Of a stretch of 64,000 nucleotides of DNA, positions 52,517 to 60,630 are shown in pieces. Position numbers and translations under genes: made by a program. Source of the DNA: Paragyromitra xinjiangensis (Eukaryota > Ascomycota > Pezizomycetes > Pezizales > Discinaceae); contig JBCAMK010000016.1 in NCBI GenBank assembly GCA_038503065.1, positions 1,302,001-1,366,000 on the forward strand, written 5' to 3'. The notes beneath the pieces were generated by a model. The model worked only from the letters and a program-made list of their open reading frames with translations, was not told the DNA's origin and made no database searches. The number at the start of each line of letters is the position of its first letter. Position 1 is the first letter of the stretch.

Positions 52517-52572
52517 AGGCTGGCCCAGTGGTACACGTACCCGGCCCGGAGGTTCCAAACCCCCGGGAAGAC
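52517..52572 (+). repeat. tRNA-related (SINE-like) relic
   Basis: TGGCCCAGTGG at 52521-52531 fits the Pol III box A consensus. GGTTCCAAACC at 52551-52561 fits box B except for one base, and the T arm around it pairs at four of five positions. The spacing between the boxes (30 nt start to start) is about 14 nt shorter than in a tRNA, as if the anticodon arm were deleted, and the D stem does not pair. This could be a SINE promoter or a deleted tRNA pseudogene. Confidence 0.3.
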
Positions 52573-53194
52573 ATAATTGAAGTGCGTCTCTGAAAATCAT
52601 GTCCCCTGATCTTCGTGGATCCCGAATAAATTTGCATATAGCGTCCGCCTCATTTTTCCTAGTCTCACTGCTGCGATGAGAAAAATGAAATGGGAGCTTT
52701 CCTAGCGCAACGCACCCCCACGAAAACTGCCAGATCGCAATTTGAGAAATAAGGGTTGATCACGCTTGAAGCAATTAGCTACCTCTAATGCATATCTAAA
52801 TTATTGAAAATACCGGTTTATTAGATGCCTGTCATCAGTAACCTTTCTACACTGAGTGCCAATACCCAACAGATTTCTCTTGAGTACATGTATAGAACGA
52901 TTCATATGTGACAGTACAACCCACCAGGATTTCATGCAATCTCGATCCGAGGTATCATTTTAGCAGGGCTGTGCATGCGCATATATTCGCTTTACTTCTT
53001 GTTAGTCGGGTTCGAGAATTAGCCCTGTCCGTAACATATCAATTTTCTGACCGACGACAAGCAACCGGAATAGATCCCTACGAATGACGACTTAAAAGCC
53101 TTTGGACGTGGCGTTTTAGTGAGAATTCTCACGTGGACAAAGGAAGCTAGGGAGATATCAAGGGCGACAAAAGAAGAGCCACTCTGAAGTCCTT

Positions 53195-53503
53195 GCCTTT
53201 CTATAAAAGCTGCCTAGATATCCCAGTTTTCTCTAAATCCAAACTTCAAATTCAACGCATACAACAGCTATTAAAGTCTTAGGATCCACTAGATATCGGT
53301 TTTTGGTTCTCGCTGAATAATTGGAATTAACGCATTCTTGCCTACCAATCATGGAATCTATCCGAATCTCTCAGGGAAAAAGATTAGATGGAAACAAAAG
53401 CTGTAACTCCTCCTCCCCTGACAATACTGTACAAGTTTTGCATCTGGAAATTTTCTGCTTACCGAATTGTCAGCTACCACTCCTTTGGAGGAAGCAACGG
53501 TGA
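53195..53503 (+). other. Promoter-like stretch and unidentified 50-aa ORF
   Basis: TCTATAAAAG at about 53199-53208 is a good TATA box. It is followed by pyrimidine-rich and CAA-rich sequence typical of fungal leaders, then an ATG at 53351 that opens a 50-aa frame ending at 53503. An overlapping second frame continues to 53703. Neither product is recognised, and joining the frames with a plausible intron does not restore a longer protein. It could be a small gene, the remnant of a gene or an element's promoter, or chance. Confidence 0.2.
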
Positions 53504-53703
53504 AGCGTGTTGAGTCTTCTAAAAACGACATGCTGAAACGTTACTTTCACCAACCCGATGGTGAAGATCCTTTTGACGGAGTCTCTAGCCTTGGACACGA
53601 GAGAGATACCCCAGCAAAACTGGAATCGTTGGGTTTGTCAAAACTTAGGCTGGAAGAGACACTTTGTAAGAAACTTTCATATTACTACCCTCTCACAGAC
53701 TAA

Positions 53704-56696
53704 CAAACTCATTAGCGACTTCCCCACAAAACCCACTCTCGCAGGATCTTAAACGCTAAGGGATATTTATAGTGTGGGGGGGTTAGATAGTGCGAGAGGA
53801 AGGAGCATAGGTGATTTGCAAAGGCTGGGCATAAACCGATGTTTTCTCGGACTGTATCCTTCATGAAATCTCTATAATATTTTTTACGAACACACCGTCT
53901 GCGGTTATTGTAATGCTTGCTATTGTGGTTGCCAACAATCCTTAAGGTCTCATGCAGCATATATATGAACCTTTTCGTGTAATACCTTAGGAGTCAATAT
54001 ATCTCGATGTAGCGAAGTGAAACTACAAATTTTAGGGGTTACTAAGAACTCTCCTGTGGAGGCTGTGGCTACACTTTTTGATAAAGACTCTTATTGGCAG
54101 CGACTTTGACAGTGCAGTAGTGTCTAGCGGAACAGATATGAGATGAAGAACCTAAGCTTAAGGCTGGCGCCTGACGCGGGCCGAACCTGGTCTTGTTCAC
54201 TTCAGTTGAGAAGTCCGATACATCACTAGAATATTCAACGTGCCAGGAATGTATCCGATTTGATGTTTCACCCTTATTCTAGTTAGGGAGGTAACAACCG
54301 ATTGATCACACGAGCATTCTCCTGTACGCCTTTGTGCGTTACACCAAATTCACGGCTAAATGGGAGCATAAGTGAATATCCTCTTTGTGGGAATATTTCC
54401 AGACCGTTTCCCGGAACACAGCGTATGACTGATTTAGATTGTCACGAGAAACACGATAAATTGTGCCTCTTCGCTTCAATAACGGACTAGATCAGGGGAA
54501 TCGCGATTTATATTGTCTACATGTCTGTAGTAGTTGGGTGACTATACCGGGTATACGTATATTTTTCCTCCCAATCAGAATAAGGAAACTTTTTCTAGAA
54601 TATTCCATGCGGTAAGCTGGTTTCAGCTATGCGGTGAGTTTAAGCCTCTGTTGATACCTTTTTAACGTTAATTATAACACCATGGGTGTGACTGCCAGTT
54701 CTGTCAACTTGCTTGTCCAACTCCTGGTTGGTGGCACACCAAGGCACCTAATAACTGTAGCTTCTTCCCTGCACCCACGTGGTTATTCTTACTGGTGCCT
54801 GTATACCTTTGATTTTATTCACCTGTCAAACCGGATAACTGGTGCTAATGCACATATATATCCCAAGCGGTCAAGATTTATACGTTACCTGGATTAGTGC
54901 ACGGAGTCCTACTACTTTGCTAACAAGCAAGGTATATTCACGTACGTTTAATTACTCATGGAACTAGCGTAAAGTTTTACTTGTTTTAATATTGTCCTAT
55001 ACTAGAGCAGTAAGCCGAGGGAACACGCATCTATCCTTCCAAGGCCCTGATAGCATTAGTAATCTTCTCGTTTCACACCAGAGCCAATCCCAGAAACTGT
55101 AATTCAACATCACCAATCACGACAGGCTACCGCGCATGATGCAAGCCTGAGCTCCCGACGTACTGAAACTGAAATGTTGTCATCTCGATCCATCTCCTGT
55201 ATCGTGGTCTCTACCGGTTCACAGTAGTGCCCGCGCAAAAACAAAAGACCGCGCTGCTGACGCGCGTACCCCCCCCCCCCCCCAAGCAGCCCCCACACTG
55301 CAGCACGTTTCTAGTTCACTCCGGATGATCATAACAGGAACTCGATCATACTGTACTTCCGAAACACTTTGCATCGGTGAGAATTGCATGTGTAGTTTGG
55401 GGTTCAATTTTCATGTAGCAGCCACGTTCTTCGTCGGGTTCAACTCTAACCGTCCATACTCCTTCTATATATCTCTACAGCCTTACACGATTTGTTTTTA
55501 TTATCATTGCCGCGGTTACCGCTTTAAACAGAAGTCTTTGAAGCATATTGAATTGGGTATTGCCCTTTCCCCGAGCTCGGTCAATGCAGTTTACAGCAGC
55601 CCCCGGTCCAGCAAGAAACGGGACTCGCATACACTAGACGGTTCAGTCATCAATATTTTTAGTTAGCAGGGTCGTGAGGGATGCGTTACACCTAGCAAAA
55701 ATACCCTAACCGGTTTACTCATATCCATCCCACTATCATAATTTAAGTACTAGTAGAAGTAAAATAAATTCTTTCATAACTATGAGGACTGGTAACGTCC
55801 AGTAGGGACATGTGCAGAATATATCCTGATAGGGCCCCTGCTAGCGCTTCGCGCATGTGCCTAGAGCTAGGCCTTCGCAAAAGTAGTGAGGAACCCACTT
55901 GGCCAGTTACGTATGAACGCGGGTTAGACAGTGAACTTCTGAAATAATTTCTCACAGTAAACTATAAAAATCTTCTAATATATTATTACTGTTTGATTTA
56001 CTACGCCGATATATATTGCATAAATAGTGATCGTGAGCCGGTAGGCAGCGCAACACGAGCCATATGCATGTAAACCTAAGGTTTTTTTCGTTCTCTCGGC
56101 CTTTGACCCTTATAATTATGCAGTTAGAAAGGCTGGTTGTTGTTTGGAGGCACATACCGGCAGCAGAAAATTGGCCTAGACTAGGCAGTTCTAAATTAGC
56201 CTTCGGAAGAGTTTACAAACGTGTCAGAAAAAGGTTAATTATCAGAAATTGCCACTGCAACCAAAAATTACTTCCCTCATAGACTAACTTCAGTCAGTCA
56301 ATTACACTCCAGTCTAGTCTAGAGCTAGCCAGCTCTTTACTACCGAGATACTATACCTCGAGCCAAACTCTAGAAACTTTACCTGCGAAATAAACATAGA
56401 ATAGACCAGGTCAAATTTGGTTTGATCATGATCATGAGACAATGGGACTCAAGTATGCTTAGTGACTCTACACGTATCACCGCAAAAAGCCACATGTTCC
56501 CTAATACATTTCTGTAATGCCGCGAGCCATTACTTGCTTTCTGTCACTTTTTTGAGTTGCTGCATTTCAGGTCACTAATCATCACTCGTCGCGTGCTGGT
56601 CGGTGTGTTGGAAGTACTACTAGTATCGGCTTCTTAATACAGGCTTCCCTACGTGCCTCCACTGTTTCAGCTGTTCCATAGGCTCATGTTTATTTG
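53704..56696. other. Gene-free intergenic DNA
   Basis: No gene is recognised; frames are short and overlap on both strands. The stretch includes the C15 run at 55269-55283, annotated separately. At 56179-56204 a 26-bp segment (GACTAGGCAGTT then GCCTTC) recurs at 63879-63904 with three mismatches, likely two fragments of one worn repeat. Confidence 0.4.
55269..55283 (+). repeat. Poly(C) run of 15
   Basis: Fifteen consecutive C residues, followed after AAGCAG by another run of five C. On the minus strand this gives a glycine run in a chance frame. Such runs are hard to sequence, so the exact length is uncertain. Confidence 0.85.
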
Positions 56697-56802
56697 GCGG
56701 GTATTCGGGCTATGCAAAACTGCTCTGGGAGATCGGCCAGCCATTTGGTGGAGCTCTTTCTATTGGTCAGATGCCTGCATATATACAGAGGCTTTCGCCT
56801 CT
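56697..56802 (+). repeat. LTR/promoter-like repeat, copy 2
   Basis: This aligns with 40209-40328. Shared blocks are GGCGG-TATTC, GGTGGA, ATTGGT and ATATATACAGAGGC, with the same small stem-loop after the TATA-like run (AGAGGC, 4-nt loop, GCCTCT). The loop differs in length by one base while the stem is unchanged. It ends close to the micro-retroposon at 56862. Element boundaries are not visible. Confidence 0.45.
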
Positions 56803-56858
56803 AGCAAACTATTAAGCGATCTCTAGAATACACCTGAAATTATTCCTTCAGTGTGAAA

Positions 56859-56861
<3 letters not shown>

Positions 56862-56892
<31 letters not shown>

Positions 56893-56933
56893 CTTTTCAT
56901 GCGCGCATCCAACCCTTAAGCTATGGCGGCACG
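56862..56933 (-). mobile_element. Micro-retroposon with (TCAA)n tail
   Basis: On the minus strand this 72-bp insert begins near CCGCCATAGCTTAAGGG, continues with GGATGCGCGCATGAA and ends in about eight TCAA units. On the plus strand the tail is the microsatellite seen at 56861-56893. It is bounded by a perfect 11-bp duplication, GTGTGAAATAT, at 56851-56861 and 56934-56944. The head matches the elements at 58664 and 58741. A tailed insert with a target duplication is the mark of LINE-type retrotransposition; the insert is too short to encode anything. Confidence 0.7.
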
Positions 56934-56944
56934 GTGTGAAATAT

Positions 56945-58663
56945 AGTCACAATATCGAAAGCATTATTCATTGAGGAACAAAATTCCTGTATAGATCCGA
57001 ATCCTCGCGTATGCTATAACCCTCTTCGCGACACAGTCTTGATAGTTCCGTACTGTGTCCAATTGGAAAAGCTATTTCCAGGAGGGTCTTCAATTGTGGT
57101 GTGCTCTAAGTGATCTTCTCTTGCTATCTATTGTTTTGTATTTACTAGTATCCCAAAAGGCTGAAGGATGCCGCTTTATCTTATACAGTAGGGTCTTTGT
57201 CTTCTAGCCCTTAATATTTGGCGAGCAGCCCATTACTCTTTGGATATGAGGCTTTGCTTTGTATGAAACCTACTGACTCCACCCACTTACTTCCCTTCGA
57301 ATTCTTACACTACAGTATTTACATTCGCAACCCACTAACCCTACCGGTTTATTATTCTCCCCCACCGAGTAGAAACTCTACCGCTCCCTTACTACCTCGA
57401 TATACAACCTATTCTCGACTGTAGCCTTGACAGATTAAATAGTATAGCGAGGCTTAAGTCAATAGTCCTGGCCTATATAGGCGCTCGGATTACCCGATAT
57501 AGCAAGGTGTGAATTTAACCAGTCACAACCTAGGTCTCGGCCTGTTTTTGATTGGCCAATTATGTGTAATGGACTGACTCGAGCACTCAGTGGGGTATGG
57601 AATGGACCGACCAAGCTCCTAGCCAAAGAAAATTTTCCAGGTGTCCTTATCCCATAGCTTTCGTATTTCACCCGGGTATTGGTGTCGCCCCGATGAACAC
57701 AATCTTCACGATGCTCAAAACCGAATTCATAACTCCCAATGTTTACCATGGAAATATCAAGACAAGGCGACCCATTGAACAATTAGTGCAAGATCGGTGA
57801 GGTTAGGCACTTTGTGAGGCTCTGTGCCGTTAAAATGAGCTTCATGCACGCGCCGCTCGCTCCTCAGTAGAATCGAATCCCAATCACACGCAGGGTACTA
57901 GTCAGCTTCAATGCCTAGGCAAAGACTGTCTAGAAGCTGCAGAGCGTATCAAATGACAAGCGTACCTCTAAATGGTGCCGGTTGGACGTACTTGATAATT
58001 TACCTATCAGATCTAGATGATGTTGACGGTGAGCCAAAACAGAAATCGCAAGCCTTCCAGACTCAAGCCAAATCAGAAACTATTTCAAACGGCATTGGGT
58101 CGAGGGTTACCACTAGGATTACGAATAGCTATGCTCACGAGCGTGTTAAGATTATGTCAGCTACACAGTAAGTTTTACGATCCAACATTCAAACATCCGT
58201 CAGCGTGGGACAGTCATATTGTGCCTTGAACGGTTAGGACTTTTTGAATCACAACAGTCTCTCAAGGGTCAAGGCCTGAGCTTATATTTTGATCGGCTAA
58301 ATCTCCGACCTTCAAACCGCCGTTGTCTCAGGGACAAACTGGTTCAGCTCATTGCAGAACACTATGGTTCAATACAAATTCCTCTAGTATCACGTTGTCA
58401 TGACTACGATGGATACGACCGACTGCACTACAGTGATATAGCCACACAGTTAATTTACTGAGTGACGAGTGAGGTAAACTACAGTCAGCTAGTGTATTTC
58501 ATTCATTTACTAGGATTCTGAGACCAGTCCTTGAAGTAAGACATCCGTTACTCAATATTCGTTGCGCAAACAAACTTTTAAGAGATATTATGTCCCCCCG
58601 TTGCAAGCATTAACCCCAACAAAAATATTCTTACTTCCGCTTTTGCTTCCAATGAAAACAACC
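56945..58663. other. Gene-free intergenic DNA
   Basis: Short frames only (for example plus-strand 57911-58171 and 58219-58461), none with a known motif. The last 13-14 bases (58650-58663) are the left target duplication of the next element. Confidence 0.35.
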
Positions 58664-58715
58664 ACCGCCATAGCCTAAGGGCTGGATGCGTGTATGAAAT
58701 ATCTATCTATCTATC
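58664..58715 (+). mobile_element. Micro-retroposon with (TATC)n tail
   Basis: This 52-bp insert starts ACCGCCATAGCCTAAGGGCT, passes through GGATGCGTGTATGAA and ends in (TATC)4-like repeats. It is bounded by a perfect duplication of 13 bp, AATGAAAACAACC, at 58651-58663 and 58716-58728 (14 bp if the preceding C is counted). This is the clearest member of the family. The head is nearly the same as in the minus-strand copies at 58741-58791 and 56862-56933. Confidence 0.75.
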
Positions 58716-58740
58716 AATGAAAACAACCGAGACACTAATG

Positions 58741-58791
58741 CTTGATTGATTGATAATTCATACACGCACCCAGCCTTTTGGGTTATGGCGG
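58741..58791 (-). mobile_element. Micro-retroposon, inverted neighbour copy
   Basis: Read on the minus strand this starts CCGCCATAACCC, has GGCTGGGTGCGTGTATGAATT and ends in (ATCA)n. It lies only 12 bp after the duplication of the copy at 58664 and in the opposite orientation, so the pair forms a hairpin-like inverted repeat. I found no convincing target duplication for this copy; flanks share only CTAA. Confidence 0.6.
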
Positions 58792-58820
58792 CTAACTAGT
58801 AGACAATAATACACCCCTCT

Positions 58821-58958
58821 TTAATCACTGTCATCCTCACGCTCACTCCATAAATATTTCAGCTCCTCATCCTCTATCTCTTCATCACTATCCTCTTCCA
58901 TCAAACACAAACGTCTCCCTGCACTTTCATCACCCAGAAAAGACCTCTTTGCGACCAT
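58821..58958 (-). CDS. Unidentified 45-aa acidic ORF or fragment
   Basis: An ATG at 58958 on the minus strand opens a 45-codon frame ending at TAA 58823-58821. The product begins MVAKRSFLGD and its second half is strongly acidic (runs of Glu and Asp) with one Trp. Upstream on the same strand, 58960-59230 is purine-rich and has further open frames, suggesting remains of a longer coding sequence. It could be a piece of a transposase or of an acidic nuclear protein; I do not recognise it. Confidence 0.25.
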   Translation of the reverse strand: MVAKRSFLGDESAGRRLCLMEEDSDEEIEDEELKYLWSEREDDSD

Positions 58959-59020
58959 TTTCTGCCCCCACTCACTTACACCCCAGCTCATACTCAGAAC
59001 ACTCCAATGTCTCCATACAC

Positions 59021-59173
59021 TTATCTTCCTCCAAACATCGCATCATCACACTCACATGTCCATACTGTCCTTCCTGTTTTCCGGCCCCACCAGCCGCATT
59101 CTCCACATTCGCCCCCATTCTCTATATCTCCATAACTTGTCTCCACCCCTCCTAGCAACTTCACTAGTTCTCC
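59021..59173 (-). pseudogene. Cysteine-motif coding fragment
   Basis: A minus-strand frame of 50 residues, without ATG, ends at TAA 59023-59021. It contains C-x2-C (59107-59096), then the segment GWWGRKTGRTVW, then C-x-C (59056-59048). The order Cys pair, basic-aromatic stretch, Cys pair recalls the C-terminal zinc-binding tail of piggyBac-type transposases, but the second pair is C-x-C rather than C-x2-C and no other part of a transposase is found. Treat the family suggestion as weak. Confidence 0.22.
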
Positions 59174-60350
59174 TCATCTGGCACACTCGCTTTTAACTTT
59201 ACTTTTCAGTCCCGCATTCCTCTATTCTTGCCACTGTTTCACACTGTTTGTTACTTTATAGTCACACGGGGGCGATATTAGAGGCACTAGCGCACTTGAT
59301 ACTCGTTCGTACACGAAAATGAGGGATATTCGGATCTAGTAATGTATACCGTAATACTCTCACGCAGTAGTACAATAGCCATGAAATTAGGGATTCCGAC
59401 TAGTAAACCAATCTCCCACTCCCGGAAATCATACCCAGCGCTGTGAAAACAAAGGTGGCGGACTAATTTATCTTAAAAAGGTACTAAATTCTAAATTTAG
59501 TTACATACACTCCCCCAGCTCTCTCGACCACAAAACTAGTAATCTACTCGTCATGAATATTTGCATATAGTACCATCACGATCACTCGAGCCCTATAGCT
59601 AGTGGTTAGATATACTTGATGAGTTGATCAATCAATTGATCAATCAATCAAATTAAATACTTCCTAAATTAAGCTGAAAATGATCTGTACCAACGCGGAA
59701 GTTACCAAAATTAGCGGAGAACCAACCTTTACGCATAAGACTAAACCATAAAGCAAACAACTTTAACAGAAGTCAATTTCTCGTTCCATTCTTGTTAGCG
59801 CTATTGATCGCTATTACTACTATTTCTATTCCCATACCTAAAATTTTCATGTACTCTTTCGTATCTGATGCTCTAGAAGCGGTATATGTATAAACCGAGA
59901 CTTACCAATCGGCGTCTTCATTCCAACGTAAGGGGAATGATGTTCTACTTACACCAGTTGGACCGTACGTAAGAGTTCGCAAGTAGCCACCACGGCTTCA
60001 GATAATTTCCGACAATTGAAGCTGTATAGAACCGGGATGCTGCCAACTCTTACTATCGAAACAAACAAAATATATCGCGTTTTACAGGCTAGAATTCAAG
60101 TTGCAATTTCATGTGAGATTCTATACGGCAAAGAATATAATGCAAACGCGTAATAATGATCATGGGCAGTCTTCCTTAGCGGTTACATTGTTTGACATTT
60201 GCCAAGAGCAGACGAAATGGATAATTCTTGATCCATTGCGAAGTTGTCATTAAATACCGCAGTTCATTGCTATTTTTAGAATACCAATTTCCGGGGTGCA
60301 GTCGTGCTACTGCCATTAACAGGAACTGCTTCCGAGAGGAAGACCAAAGC
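59174..60350. other. AT-rich DNA without gene
   Basis: No gene is recognised. A (TCAA)-type repeat lies at about 59627-59650. It follows a segment with a box-A-like TAGCTAGTGGTTAGA (59597-59611), but no target duplication is clear, so it is not counted with the micro-retroposons. Confidence 0.35.
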
Positions 60351-60352
60351 TA

Positions 60353-60445
60353 CTAGTAGGGGGAAATTTAAGTATTCAGATGCCAAGAAGCCTTAGGTTA
60401 AGGTTCTTGGCGTCTTGGCATCCGAACACTTAAATTTTCCCTTAG
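60353..60445. mobile_element. TA-flanked foldback, 93 bp
   Basis: The left arm up to 60392 and the right arm from 60409 are inverted repeats of about 38 bp with a 3-nt gap and few mismatches. Shared blocks are AAATTTAAGT and GATGCCAAGA. The arms are separated by a 16-nt loop. TA is found at both outer borders. The element is almost one long hairpin. It may be an internally deleted MITE, and its transcript would fold like a small-RNA precursor. Confidence 0.65.
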
Positions 60446-60514
60446 TATGCCGCTCCGTTTATATAACGTAGTAACCTGGATAAGCGATTATAGTTGATAG
60501 TATTTTAATTCCGT

Positions 60515-60630
60515 CCAATCAATCCTTATCCAGACAAACCATCCATTTCAATCCGGATACCTTTGAAGACTGAAAACCTCACTAAATTTCCTGAATGGAT
60601 GACTTAGGGGTATGATCAAGGATTGATTGG
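60515..60630. mobile_element. Short TIR element, 116 bp
   Basis: Ends are inverted repeats, CCAATCAATCCTT at 60515-60527 and AAGGATTGATTGG at 60618-60630. A second inner pair is CCATCCATTTCA (60539-60550) and TGAATGGATG (60592-60601). There is no coding content and no clear target duplication. It lies about 70 bp from the foldback at 60353-60445, so the two may be nested or related. Confidence 0.5.

Larger units (their letters stand above)
42755..53194. other. Gene-free DNA with scattered chance frames
   Basis: No gene is recognised. Frames of 100-126 aa occur on the minus strand at 43961-44341, 44484-44834 and 46020-46385, and on the plus strand at 49367-49681 and 51719-52093. None has a known motif or a convincing exon structure. 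A splice-acceptor-like TTCTTACAG at about 44975-44984 precedes a 65-codon frame (44990-45187), which could be a worn gene fragment. Possible tRNA-derived relics are listed separately at 46522 and 52517. GCTGAGAAATAA is duplicated near 44510-44541. Confidence 0.4.

Noticed and set aside
59597..59650. Box-A-like segment followed by (TCAA)n as another micro-retroposon
   Set aside because: The shared head of the family is absent and flanking duplications are not convincing.
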